The position numbers and the translations under genes were made by a program. The notes beneath the pieces are model-generated. The model was not told the origin of the DNA, searched no databases, and saw only the letters and a program-made list of their open reading frames with translations. From the NCBI GenBank assembly GCA_944385415.1, contig CALWXC010000006.1, positions 1-64,000 on the forward strand: 64,000 nucleotides of DNA, in the 5' to 3' direction. Source of the DNA: an uncultured Oscillospiraceae bacterium. Lineage in GTDB: Bacteria; Bacillota; Clostridia; Oscillospirales; Oscillospiraceae. This document shows, one piece after another, positions 14,286 to 22,204 of this stretch. Each line of letters begins with the position of its first letter. Position 1 is the first letter of the stretch.

Positions 14286-15659
14286 CTATGATTGGGGAAG
14301 TTTGGCGGCCACCTGTGCGGTGGCGCCGTTGCTGTCACCCAGCAGATACTGCGCTCCATCGTCATCGGTGACCAGCAGCCAGGGACCCGTGCGGGGATCG
14401 ATGCAGGCGGTGACGCGGCCATACGATCCGGCGGTGTATTGGCCTTTGCGCACACCTTCCAGACCTGTTCCGGCCACTTTGATCATGGAGGGCAGTTCCT
14501 CCAGTACGTCCACCGATGCAATTTCCGCCAGGGGAATCTCGTAGTGTGTGCCGCTGTGGCGGGCTTCCAGCACCGCTCCCTGGATGGACAGCTCCACGGG
14601 CATCCGCTCCTCCACCAGCATCCACACGCCGAACAGGGGCATCAGCAGCAGCACCAAGGCCGAAAAGCCCATGATGAGTTTGCCGGGCTTCCGGGCCATA
14701 TTGACGGTGGTATTGATGCCCACTCGGGCATTGACCATCAGATTGGTGTCGTTGGGATTGTAATAAAACATGCCCCAAATCCATTTGTCATCTTCGTCTA
14801 CATAGAACGTCTGGCCGCTGCCGGCGGTGAGTCGGGACTGGATGGCCCGCAGCCGGAACTCCTGCCAGACGGCCGCCGCCGTGAACACGATGGTCAGGGC
14901 CGCGGTGCCCAGGATGCACACCACCGGCTGGGTGGTATAGAAGACCATGCACCAGGGCAGCAGCCCCATGAGCCAGGCCATCCAGAGCCATACCCGCCGC
15001 CAGGCCTGCCGCCGCAGCCGCGTCAATGTTTCCGTCAGCGTGTCGTTATCGTCCACCACCTCGGCTTTGCGCCGGATGGCATACCGGTAAAAGACCCAGG
15101 ACAGAGCCACCCACAGGGGCCCTACCGCCATCATGACCCAACCCATCACGGCGTCGCCCTCCAGAAAGACCGCCGCCGTGGGCAGCATGCTCAGGACAAA
15201 GGGCAGCAGGAAATAGAGGACGGTCCGGGGTTTTTCCTTCCACAGGTCCACGGTGGACAGATCGGCCACGGTGGCGGCAGCGGTTTGATCGGGCCGCCGC
15301 CAGCCCCGGCGCTGCTTCATGGCCTTGAGAGTTTGATTGCAGCGGACATAGGGCACCATGGGGAGCACAATGACCACGTCCAGCCAGATCAGGTAGAGGG
15401 TCAGCAGGACGCCCAGGGACAGGGGCAACAGGGCACAGACCACGCCGGACAGCAGCAGCACCCACAACAGGCGTTTTTCCACTTTCCGGAACTGGCCGAT
15501 GACCGCCAGCAGCTCCGGGTCCTGTTGAGATTCCGGGGGAATGGTGACGCCCACGGCAATATTTTTCTTGAATTTGGCATCGTTGACCGTCTGAACGTAC
15601 ATGAGAATGGGAATCCAGATAACGGTTCCCCATAAGATCAGATTGACCCACCATTCCAT
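14286..15659 (-). CDS. Multi-pass membrane protein with DUF5808-like segment
   Basis: A 457-residue membrane protein with about eight hydrophobic helices: one at the N-terminus (NLILWGTVIWIPILMYV), pairs near 65-105, 145-190 and 222-270, and one near 330. The segment DDKWIWGMFYYNPNDTNLMV near 293-312 with NARVGINTTVNMARK is the DUF5808 pattern. The last 110 residues form a soluble PH-like beta domain. The start lies three bases from the stop of a GntR-family regulator (15662-16033), so the two form an operon; such regulator-membrane pairs often respond to cell-envelope stress or peptide antibiotics, which is inference here. Confidence 0.8.
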   Translation of the reverse strand: MEWWVNLILWGTVIWIPILMYVQTVNDAKFKKNIAVGVTIPPESQQDPELLAVIGQFRKVEKRLLWVLLLSGVVCALLPLSLGVLLTLYLIWLDVVIVLPMVPYVRCNQTLKAMKQRRGWRRPDQTAAATVADLSTVDLWKEKPRTVLYFLLPFVLSMLPTAAVFLEGDAVMGWVMMAVGPLWVALSWVFYRYAIRRKAEVVDDNDTLTETLTRLRRQAWRRVWLWMAWLMGLLPWCMVFYTTQPVVCILGTAALTIVFTAAAVWQEFRLRAIQSRLTAGSGQTFYVDEDDKWIWGMFYYNPNDTNLMVNARVGINTTVNMARKPGKLIMGFSALVLLLMPLFGVWMLVEERMPVELSIQGAVLEARHSGTHYEIPLAEIASVDVLEELPSMIKVAGTGLEGVRKGQYTAGSYGRVTACIDPRTGPWLLVTDDDGAQYLLGDSNGATAQVAAKLPQS

Positions 15660-15661
15660 AT

Positions 15662-16033
15662 TCAGTCTCCTCCTTCCATGTACAGCCGTTCCACCAGCCG
15701 TATCACATCGTCTTTGGACAATCCTGCCAAACGCAGCTCCGACAGGCTGACCCGCAGGGCCCGCAGTGTAGCTTCCTCCGGCTGGCCCGGCGGCCGCCGT
15801 CCGCTGACCACGGTGCCGTTGCGTCGGTCCGTTTGCAGATAGCCCTCCTGCTTCAGCAGCTGATAGGCTTTGCTGACCGTCATCATATTGACGCCGGTTT
15901 CCGCCGCCAGGGCCCGGATGGTGGGCAGCTGCTGGCCCGACTGTAGATGCCCGTCGGCAATGCCCACGACAATCTGATCGCGGATTTGCTGGTAGATGGG
16001 TACGTCACTGTCAAATCGCAGTTGCAGCAGCAT
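15662..16033 (-). CDS. GntR-family regulator, YtrA type
   Basis: A 123-residue repressor. Residues 10-75 are the GntR winged helix (PIYQQIRDQIVVGIADGHLQ, LPTIRALAAETGVNMMTVSK, RRNGTVV). The short tail after about residue 80 lacks the large effector domain, which is the YtrA subfamily form; YtrA proteins dimerise through the tail and commonly repress their own operon with envelope-related membrane proteins. AGGAGG precedes ATG 16033. A TTGACA-17-TATAAT promoter and a direct repeat of TTGTATTA lie just upstream. Confidence 0.92.
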   Translation of the reverse strand: MLLQLRFDSDVPIYQQIRDQIVVGIADGHLQSGQQLPTIRALAAETGVNMMTVSKAYQLLKQEGYLQTDRRNGTVVSGRRPPGQPEEATLRALRVSLSELRLAGLSKDDVIRLVERLYMEGGD

Positions 16034-16056
16034 GGAATCGCCTCCTTTTGTTATAG

Positions 16057-16103
16057 TTGTATTATTTGTATTAGATTATATAATGCAAAAATAATTTTGT
16101 CAA
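16057..16103 (-). promoter_or_regulatory. Promoter and candidate operator of the GntR/DUF5808 operon
   Basis: On the minus strand TTGACA (16098-16103) and TATAAT (16075-16080) are 17 bp apart, a consensus promoter. Just downstream, TTGTATTA occurs twice in direct repeat (16057-16064 and 16066-16073), nine bases apart, where a repressor would block initiation. Confidence 0.75.
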
Positions 16104-16108
16104 GCATA

Positions 16109-16137
16109 TTGCAAATCTTTCCATTCTATGATATACT
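16109..16137 (+). promoter_or_regulatory. Promoter of the small gene at 16179
   Basis: TTGCAA (16109-16114), 17 bp, TATACT (16132-16137). It diverges from the GntR promoter with the -35 boxes only five bases apart. Confidence 0.75.
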
Positions 16138-16178
16138 ATTCATATATGATTAATATGATTTAAGAAGGAGGAATCAAC

Positions 16179-16403
16179 ATGGCATCCTATGAATTGATTG
16201 TGGAGAAGCAGCAGCCCGATTGCGGCGGTAAGGACCCCCGTGTGCTGGAGTTCCAGTCGGTGGAGACGGCGGACCCGGTGGAGTATGTCCGCGGCCTGCA
16301 TCCGGGTATGGAGCTGGATGTGGAGCAGAAGAGCAACGGTGAGCTGGTGGTCGCCGTGGGCGAAGGTGTGAAGCGCATTCGGTACTGCTTCACGGAAGAC
16401 TAA
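16179..16403 (+). CDS. Small conserved-looking hypothetical protein
   Basis: A 74-residue acidic, soluble protein (MASYELIVEKQQPDCGGKDP at the start, ending RIRYCFTED) with alternating beta-type pattern and two Cys. AAGGAGG lies at ideal distance from the ATG, a consensus promoter drives it, and a strong terminator follows within the stop codon region, so it is very likely expressed as a single gene. I do not recognise the family. Its promoter is back-to-back with that of the GntR regulator, which may influence it. Confidence 0.75.
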   Translation: MASYELIVEKQQPDCGGKDPRVLEFQSVETADPVEYVRGLHPGMELDVEQKSNGELVVAVGEGVKRIRYCFTED

Positions 16404-16454
16404 AAAAATCGTCATTCCCACGGTGAACCCCACCGGGAGAATGACGATTTTTTT
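16403..16454. terminator. Strong terminator after the small gene
   Basis: AAAAAATCGTCATTC pairs with GAATGACGATTTTTT around a shorter inner hairpin, with T and A tracts on either side, so it can act in both directions. Confidence 0.9.
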
Positions 16455-16533
16455 GGCAGCAGGAAGCGGCTCTTCCCGTGGAGGAAGCCCCTGATACCGG
16501 CCTGCACGCCCTCTTTTCCGTGACACGGTACTG

Positions 16534-16551
16534 TGCTATAGCAGTATAGCA
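16534..16551. repeat. Short perfect palindrome
   Basis: TGCTATA (16534-16540) and TATAGCA (16545-16551) with GCAG between. It lies in the 170-bp gap between a terminator and the end of the hydrogenase operon; no role is evident. Confidence 0.4.
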
Positions 16552-16577
16552 TGCTCTGCATAAAATGTCAAGTTTTT

Positions 16578-16619
16578 ACAAAAAACAACAAGCGGAGCGC
16601 CGCATTTTGCGGCGCTCCG
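16578..16619 (-). terminator. Terminator of the hydrogenase operon
   Basis: CGGAGCGCCGCA (16593-16604) pairs perfectly with TGCGGCGCTCCG (16608-16619); on the minus strand a T-rich stretch (TTGTTGTTTTTTG) follows. Confidence 0.85.
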
Positions 16620-16631
16620 TGGAAAATAGAA

Positions 16632-18320
16632 TCAATATTCCTTGTTGTGCAGCAGCTCGTGCGCCTTGCCCTTGAGCAGTCCTTCGTAGAGGGACATGAC
16701 CATGGGGTTCTCATCGGGCTTCTTGATAATGGCCACATTATCGGCATTATAGATGCCCTTGGCACGGGCGGCCTTGGTGCGGTTGCCGGCTCTGGGCGGC
16801 TGGCCGCCACCCATGATGCAGCCGCGGCGGCAGGCCATGACCTCGATGAGGTCGTACTGGACTTCGCCGGCCTTGACCTGCTCCATGACCTGACGGGCGT
16901 GAATCAGGCCGCTGACAACACAGATCTTCAGGGTCCGGCCGTTGTACTCGAACTGGAAGGACTTGATGGCGTCATCGCCGCGGACGCCGCATTCGGCGAT
17001 GGCATCCAGAGCCACCTTGTCGTGCTCAGGGATCAGACGGCGCAGCACCGCCTCAGTGACGCCGCCGGTGACGCCGAAGATGACGCCGCCGCCGGAACCG
17101 AAGCCGAAGGGCACGTCGCTGGCTTCCGGCGTCAGACCAGCGAAATCAATGCCGGAGTTGCGGATCATGCGGATAAGCTCTGTGGTGGTGATGACAATAT
17201 CCGTGTCCTGCTCGCCCTTGGTGAAGCTGTTGGGCCGCTTGGCCTCCATCTTCTTGGCGGTACAGGGCATGATGGAGACCATCACCGTGCGCTTGCCCTT
17301 GGCGTTCTTGGGATCGCGGTACCACTCCTTGACCAGAGCGGACATCATGCCCTGGGGAGAACGGCAGGTGGACAGATTTTCCTTGAACTCCGGGTACTGA
17401 TCGGTGACGAACTTGACCCAGGAGGGGCAGCAGGAGGTCAGCAGGGGCAGCTTGATACCGGCTTCCACCCGGTTGAGGAACTCGGCGGACTCCTCCATAA
17501 CCGTCAGGTCGGCGGAGAACGCCGTGTCGTAGACCTCGTCGAAGCCCAGACGATGCAGGACGTTGACGATCTTACCCATGACGCTCTTGCCGCGCTCAAT
17601 GCCGAAGGCGTCGCCCACGGCCACACGGACGGCGGGAGCCACCTGGGCCACCACACGGATATCGGGATCGCCCAGGGCTTCCCAAACCTCGTCGGTGTTG
17701 GTGTGGATGCTGATGGCGCCGGTGGGGCAGTAGACACGGCACTGGCCGCAGTTGACGCAGAGGGTCTGTGCGATCTTCTTGTTGAAGGCGGGCATTACCA
17801 TGGCGTCGGTGCCGCGGAAAGCGAAGCCCAGTGCGCCGATGCCCTGAAGCTCGTCACAGGCGCGGATACAGTCGCCGCAGAGGATGCACTTGTTGGGGTC
17901 ACGGACGATGGAGGGGGAGCTGGTGTCCACCTCGTGGATCTCTCTGGTGTTGGCGAACCGGACCTGGGTGACGCCCAGGCGGTGGGCCAGCATCTGCAAA
18001 TTACATTCGCCGCTCTTGACGCAGGTGGTGCAGTCGCGGCAGTGGGCGGCCAGCAGCAGCTCCAGAATCAGCTTGCGGTGGCGCTTGATGCGGCCGGTGT
18101 TGGTGAAAATCACCATGCCGTCCCGGGGCTCCTCGGAGCAGGAGGCAAACGTCCGGCCGCGGTCATCCTCCACGGTACACAGACGGCAGGCGCCGAACGT
18201 GGAGACCTCGGAGTGATAGCACAGGGTGGGGATATCGATACCGGCGTTCCGAATGACGCTCAGCACATTTTTTTCATCTGTAAATTGGACTTTCCGTCCG
18301 TCAATGGTCATAGTTCCCAT
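16632..18320 (-). CDS. hndD: [FeFe] hydrogenase catalytic subunit (HndD/HydA type)
   Basis: A 562-residue cytosolic hydrogenase subunit that makes or oxidises H2 at an H-cluster. In order: a plant-type 2Fe-2S domain (CYHSEVSTFGACRLCTVED near 34-52), a His-Cys3 cluster segment (HCRDCTTCVKSGEC near 93-106), two 4Fe-4S motifs (CILCGDCIRAC and CVNCGQCRVYC), then the H-cluster signatures TSCCPSW, MPCTAKK and EVMACRRGCIMGGGQP, and a small-subunit-like tail. All ligand cysteines are present. With the adjacent NuoF- and NuoE-like genes it forms the trimeric, NAD(P)-linked and often electron-bifurcating hydrogenase of clostridia. An ATG three codons downstream (GTM) is an alternative start. Confidence 0.95.
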   Translation of the reverse strand: MGTMTIDGRKVQFTDEKNVLSVIRNAGIDIPTLCYHSEVSTFGACRLCTVEDDRGRTFASCSEEPRDGMVIFTNTGRIKRHRKLILELLLAAHCRDCTTCVKSGECNLQMLAHRLGVTQVRFANTREIHEVDTSSPSIVRDPNKCILCGDCIRACDELQGIGALGFAFRGTDAMVMPAFNKKIAQTLCVNCGQCRVYCPTGAISIHTNTDEVWEALGDPDIRVVAQVAPAVRVAVGDAFGIERGKSVMGKIVNVLHRLGFDEVYDTAFSADLTVMEESAEFLNRVEAGIKLPLLTSCCPSWVKFVTDQYPEFKENLSTCRSPQGMMSALVKEWYRDPKNAKGKRTVMVSIMPCTAKKMEAKRPNSFTKGEQDTDIVITTTELIRMIRNSGIDFAGLTPEASDVPFGFGSGGGVIFGVTGGVTEAVLRRLIPEHDKVALDAIAECGVRGDDAIKSFQFEYNGRTLKICVVSGLIHARQVMEQVKAGEVQYDLIEVMACRRGCIMGGGQPPRAGNRTKAARAKGIYNADNVAIIKKPDENPMVMSLYEGLLKGKAHELLHNKEY

Positions 18321-18331
18321 GTCTGATCCTC

Positions 18332-20218
18332 CTACGCGTCCACATAAATGGCATCAAAGGCGCAGTTGTCACGGCAGGCGTCGCACTTGATGCACAGGTT
18401 GGTGTCGATGTGATAGCACTCCTTCCGCTGGCCGGTGATGGCGCCGACGGGGCAGTTCTTGGCACATTTGCCGCAGCCCTTACAGAATTCGGGGTTGATG
18501 CGGTAATGGCGCATGGCCGTACAGACCTTGGCCCGGCACTTGTGGTCCACGATGTGCTCCACATACTCGTCGCGGAAGGTTCTGAGGGTGCTGAGAACCG
18601 GCAGGGGAGCGCTCTTGCCCAGGCCGCAGAGGGCCATGCTCTTGACCATCTCGGCCAGCTCCTCCAGGCGGTCCAGATCCTCCAGCTCGCCTTCACCGGC
18701 AACGATCTTCTCCAGAATCTCCAGCATCCGCTTGGTGCCCTCACGGCAGGGGACACACTTGCCGCAGGACTCGCGCTGGGTGAAGCTCATAAAGAAGCGG
18801 GCCACTTCCACCATGCAGGTGTGCTCGTCCATGACCACCAGGCCGCCGGAACCGACGATGGCGCCGTACTTCTTGACGGAGTCGAAGTCCAGGGGCACGT
18901 CCAGGTGCTCCTCGGTGAGACAGCCGCCGGAGGGGCCGCCGATCTGCACGGCCTTGAAGGTGGCGCCGTCCTTGAGGCCGCCGCCGATGTCGAAGATGAT
19001 TTCCCGCAGGGTGGTGCCCATGGGGACCTCGATGAGGCCGGTGTTCTCAATGGAGCCGGTGAGGGAGAACGTCTTGGTGCCGGGGCTGCCGGTGGTGCCG
19101 ATGGAGCGGTACCAGTCGGCGCCGCGGAGAATGATCATGGGCACGTTGGCAAAGGTTTCCACGTTGTTGAGAACCGTGGGTTTCTCCCACAGGCCCTTCT
19201 CAACGGTACGGGGCGGCTTGACGCGGGGCATGCCGCGGTTGCCTTCGATGGAGGCCGTCAGGGCCGAGCCTTCGCCGCAGACGAACGCGCCGGCGCCGCG
19301 GTTGATATGCAGACGGAAGGAGAAATCGGTACCCAGGATATTGTCACCCAGCAGGCCCACTTCCTCCAGCCGGGCAATGGCATGGCTGAGCCGGGCCACA
19401 GAGTTGGGGTACTCGGCGCGGACATAGATATAACCATCCTTGGAGCTGACGGCGTAGGCGGCCAGCATCATGCCTTCAATGAGGCGGAAGGGATCGCCTT
19501 CCATAACAGAGCCGTCCATGAAGGCGCCGGGGTCGCCTTCGTCGCCGTTACATACCACATAACGGGTGGTCTCCTTCTGGCGCATGACCTGCTTCCACTT
19601 GCGGCCGGCGGGATAGCCGCCGCCGCCGCGGCCGCGCAGCTCGGCGGCGTCCACGGTGTCCACCACATCGGAGGGCTGCATCTCAAAGAGGGCTTTCTCC
19701 AAGGCGGAGAAGCCGCCGGCAGCAATGTATTCCTCCAGGGATTCAGCGTCCAGCTTGCCGCAGTTCTCCAGGGCAATGCGGGTTTGCTTGGCCATGAAGG
19801 GAATCTCTTCGGGCTTGGGGTAGAATTTGCCGTTCTGGCAGTATGTATGGTGATCCAGGACCTCGTCGCCCAGGACGCAGCGCTCAAAGACCTCCTGGCA
19901 GTCCTCTTCCTTGACACGGACCAGCTGGATGACCTTGTCGCCTTTCTGGATACGGACCAGGGGGCCCAGCTCACAGATGCCCTGACAGCCGGTGCGCTTG
20001 ATACCGATGGGATGGGCGTCGGCGTCGTGGGGCTTGAATTCCACGGTTACATTGGGATAATCCCGGGCGATATCCACCATTTTGTCGTAGATCTTCTGGG
20101 AACCGGTGGCAATACAGCCGGTACCGGCGCAGACCAGAATGCGGCAGGAATAATTATCAATGGTGGCCTGGGCGGCAGCGCGCAGCTGCTGCAGGGCTTC
20201 TCTAGTCTGAATTTTCAA
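18332..20218 (-). CDS. hndC: Hydrogenase flavin subunit, NuoF-like (HndC/HydB type)
   Basis: A 628-residue subunit that carries FMN and binds NAD(H). Residues about 20-120 are a thioredoxin-like 2Fe-2S domain (CAGTGCIATGS, CQGICELGP). The NuoF core follows: RGRGGGGYPAGRKW near 195-208, NGDEGDPGAFMD near 224, GAGAFVCGEGSAL (FMN/NADH site) near 311, then the 4Fe-4S motif ESCGKCVPCREG. The C-terminus adds two 4Fe-4S clusters (CKGCGKCAKNCPVG and CIKCDACRDNC). It overlaps hndA by ATGA and is separated from hndD by 11 bp. A separate hndB gene is absent; its thioredoxin-like role appears covered by the N-terminal domain. Confidence 0.95.
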   Translation of the reverse strand: MKIQTREALQQLRAAAQATIDNYSCRILVCAGTGCIATGSQKIYDKMVDIARDYPNVTVEFKPHDADAHPIGIKRTGCQGICELGPLVRIQKGDKVIQLVRVKEEDCQEVFERCVLGDEVLDHHTYCQNGKFYPKPEEIPFMAKQTRIALENCGKLDAESLEEYIAAGGFSALEKALFEMQPSDVVDTVDAAELRGRGGGGYPAGRKWKQVMRQKETTRYVVCNGDEGDPGAFMDGSVMEGDPFRLIEGMMLAAYAVSSKDGYIYVRAEYPNSVARLSHAIARLEEVGLLGDNILGTDFSFRLHINRGAGAFVCGEGSALTASIEGNRGMPRVKPPRTVEKGLWEKPTVLNNVETFANVPMIILRGADWYRSIGTTGSPGTKTFSLTGSIENTGLIEVPMGTTLREIIFDIGGGLKDGATFKAVQIGGPSGGCLTEEHLDVPLDFDSVKKYGAIVGSGGLVVMDEHTCMVEVARFFMSFTQRESCGKCVPCREGTKRMLEILEKIVAGEGELEDLDRLEELAEMVKSMALCGLGKSAPLPVLSTLRTFRDEYVEHIVDHKCRAKVCTAMRHYRINPEFCKGCGKCAKNCPVGAITGQRKECYHIDTNLCIKCDACRDNCAFDAIYVDA

Positions 20219-20694
20219 TTTCCCTCACCTCTCAGCTTCTCGACCAGTTCGACCACGGACTCGGGGGTCATACGCGGATAGACGTCCTCATTGACCATGA
20301 CGGTGGGAGCCAGACCACAGGCGCCGAGGCAGGAGACGGTCTCCACGGTGAAGAGCATATCGTCGGTGGTATGCTTCTTCTTACTGAGCCCCAGGGTTTT
20401 GTGCAGAGCCTCCAAAATGGGGCCGGACTTTTTCACATGACAGGCGGTGCCGTCGCAGACTTTGATGATGTACTTGCCCTTGGCTTCAAAGGAAAAGTTC
20501 TCATAGAAGGTCGCGACGCTGTAAGCCTTGGCCTCGCTGATGCCGATTTCCGCGGCAACGTAGGTCAGAAGCTCACCGGGCAGATAGCGGTACTCCCCTT
20601 GAATATCCTGCATGATGGGAATCAGGGAACTGGCCTTGCGGCCGTAGTGGGCGATGATTTCATCCGCTTTGCGGTAGTACGACTGATCCAGCAT
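20215..20694 (-). CDS. hndA: Hydrogenase 2Fe-2S subunit, NuoE-like (HndA/HydC type)
   Basis: A 159-residue thioredoxin-fold 2Fe-2S protein that passes electrons between the flavin subunit and the hydrogenase. Ligands are CDGTACHV (near 82-89) and CLGACGLAP (near 123-131). The start chosen is the ATG at 20694, nine bases after GGAGGAGA; a longer reading from a TTG at 20727 has no ribosome site. It is the first gene of the hndA-C-D operon, driven by a TTGTTT-17-TATAAT promoter at 20793-20821. Confidence 0.93.
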   Translation of the reverse strand: MLDQSYYRKADEIIAHYGRKASSLIPIMQDIQGEYRYLPGELLTYVAAEIGISEAKAYSVATFYENFSFEAKGKYIIKVCDGTACHVKKSGPILEALHKTLGLSKKKHTTDDMLFTVETVSCLGACGLAPTVMVNEDVYPRMTPESVVELVEKLRGEGN

Positions 20695-20792
20695 AGTCGA
20701 TGTCTCCTCCATTCTTGCGGTGTCCAAACTTCATTGGCACTCCAGGAATCTATAAGACCCCGGCCTCCAAAATAGACCGTGTCCTGGAAAAT

Positions 20793-20821
20793 ATTATAGC
20801 AAATTCTGAGGATAGAAACAA
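20793..20821 (-). promoter_or_regulatory. Promoter of the hndACD operon
   Basis: Minus-strand TTGTTT (20816-20821), 17 bp, TATAAT (20793-20798), about 100 bp upstream of hndA. Confidence 0.75.
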
Positions 20822-20890
20822 GCGGTTTTGTATAAAATATATAAATATTTACATATCGATACAAAGGTTTTTATACAGCTGCTCCAGAGG

Positions 20891-21841
20891 TTACGGATGG
20901 TGGTAAACGCGGTGCTCCAATGCGAAAATCCGGCTGCTGAAGGCGCCTACCGGTACTTCCTCAAAGGCTTTGCGGTAGATTTCCACCCGGCTGTCGATTT
21001 TATCGATGAGGTGCAGCAATTCACTTTCCATACAAACCGGCACCACCGCCGCGCCGAATTCCGGTTCGCCGTGGTGGGAGAGGATCAGGTGGCGCAGCAG
21101 CAGGGACTTCTCTTCGGGAATGCCCAGCTTCCGGGCCGCCGCCGCCACCCATTCGGCGCCGATGACCAGATGGCCCAGGAGCTGGCCCTCGGTGGAATAC
21201 TCCGTCACCAGGCCCAGCTCGGAGAAGGAGAACTCCTTCATCTTGCCGAAGTCGTGGAGCAGGGTACCGGCCAGCAGCAGGCTGCGGTTGATGGTGGGAC
21301 CGTAGAGACGGGAGAGAAACTCGGCCTGTTCCAGCATATTGGCCGTGTGCATCAGCAGGCCGCCCACAAAGCCATGGTGGACGCTCTTGGCCGCGGGAAT
21401 GCTGCGGAAATCCTGCTCCCGCCGCTGGAGCATCATGGTGGCAATGGCGCGGTAATCGTCGTCCTCCATGGATTCCACCAGCTGCCACACCCGGGCCAGC
21501 ACGGCATCGGCGTCGATGGGCGCCGACGGCGTCAGAGCCGTCAGGTCCACGGTCTCCTCGGGACGGCGCAGCCGCAGGGCGTTGATGCGTAGCTGGAGTG
21601 CGCCCATAAACTCGGTGATGGTGCCGGTGACGTAGACAATGCGCCCGGCGTCCTGCTCGCCGACGGTGCTGTTGTCGTATTCCCACAGCTTGGCATCCAT
21701 GGAGCCGCTGGCATCCTCCAGCACGGCGCTGAGGAAGGGTTTACCGTTTTTGTTGGTCTTGGCGTAGGCGGACTTCAAAAGGTAGAAGCCCTGCACCTCA
21801 TCGTTGACACGAAGCTGATTGAGAGGGGTATGTTGTTCCAT
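20891..21841 (-). CDS. YhaM-like 3'-5' exoribonuclease (OB-fold plus HD domain)
   Basis: A 316-residue cytosolic nuclease. The first 95 residues form an OB-fold nucleic-acid binding domain (VNDEVQGFYLLKSAY, GTITEFMGALQLRI). An HD domain follows with VHHGFVGGLLMHTANM near 154-169, LLHDFGKM near 193-200 (the HD pair) and LSHHGEPEFGA near 248. This matches Bacillus YhaM (314 aa), which trims short RNAs and 3' tails. AGGAGG precedes ATG 21841, and a consensus TTGACA-17-TATACT promoter lies 46 bp upstream. No clear terminator was seen downstream, where an AT-rich stretch separates it from the hydrogenase promoter. Confidence 0.92.
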   Translation of the reverse strand: MEQHTPLNQLRVNDEVQGFYLLKSAYAKTNKNGKPFLSAVLEDASGSMDAKLWEYDNSTVGEQDAGRIVYVTGTITEFMGALQLRINALRLRRPEETVDLTALTPSAPIDADAVLARVWQLVESMEDDDYRAIATMMLQRREQDFRSIPAAKSVHHGFVGGLLMHTANMLEQAEFLSRLYGPTINRSLLLAGTLLHDFGKMKEFSFSELGLVTEYSTEGQLLGHLVIGAEWVAAAARKLGIPEEKSLLLRHLILSHHGEPEFGAAVVPVCMESELLHLIDKIDSRVEIYRKAFEEVPVGAFSSRIFALEHRVYHHP

Positions 21842-21886
21842 TGGTCGCGTCCTCCTGCTTTGTTACAATAAAGTTATGGTGAATTT

Positions 21887-21915
21887 AGTATACCGGGCGG
21901 CGGTGTTTCTGTCAA
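21887..21915 (-). promoter_or_regulatory. Promoter of the YhaM-like gene
   Basis: Minus-strand TTGACA (21910-21915), 17 bp, TATACT (21887-21892). Confidence 0.85.
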
Positions 21916-21972
21916 CGCGGCGCATAATTCCCGGCGGGCGGGAAATGCTGAAAGCAGGGGTACGAAACCGCA

Positions 21973-22001
21973 TTGACAACGGAGGAAGGCCGTGCTATAA
22001 T
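21973..22001 (+). promoter_or_regulatory. Promoter of the riboswitch-controlled P-type ATPase
   Basis: TTGACA (21973-21978), 17 bp, TATAAT (21996-22001): perfect consensus. Transcription should begin near 22008, just ahead of the riboswitch. Confidence 0.9.
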
Positions 22002-22010
22002 CGCCGTAGT

Positions 22011-22100
22011 TGAAAAGGGAGTAGTTTGAAAGACATGCTGTCAACATCTCAGCCCCTTGGGCTTGGTGGCATGTGCCCGAAGTGGTAACAAGACTTTTCG
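22011..22100 (+). promoter_or_regulatory. yybP-ykoY (Mn2+-sensing) riboswitch aptamer
   Basis: The leader carries the conserved parts of this class: AAAAGGGAGTAG at the 5' end, CTGTCAACATCTCAG on one arm, CCCGAAG on the other, and AACAAGACTTTT at the 3' end. The 5' and 3' ends can pair as P1. The 3' strand of P1 is also the 5' strand of the terminator at 22090-22152, the usual arrangement in which metal binding frees the downstream gene. By class it senses Mn2+ and controls Mn exporters, including P-type ATPases. Recognised by eye; a covariance-model search should confirm it. Confidence 0.85.
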
Positions 22101-22152
22101 ACAACCGTTGTCCTATGTTTGCAGGAAAATGGTTGTCGAAGAGTCTTTTTCT
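22090..22152 (+). terminator. Riboswitch expression-platform terminator
   Basis: AAGACTTTTCGACAACC (22090-22106) pairs with GGTTGTCGAAGAGTCTT (22131-22147), with a single bulge, followed by TTTCTTTT. It overlaps the aptamer's closing strand. Confidence 0.9.
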
Positions 22153-22204
22153 TTTATCTGCCCATCCGGTTCAACACAAAATAAACAAGAAAGGAAGCAT
22201 CCCT

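Noticed and set aside
16534..16551. Palindrome treated as an operator
   Set aside because: No promoter or gene start is near enough to give it a role; kept only as a repeat.
22073..22204. Upstream extension of the P-type ATPase
   Set aside because: This stretch is the riboswitch and terminator leader; the real start at 22205 has a ribosome site and gives the usual N-terminus.
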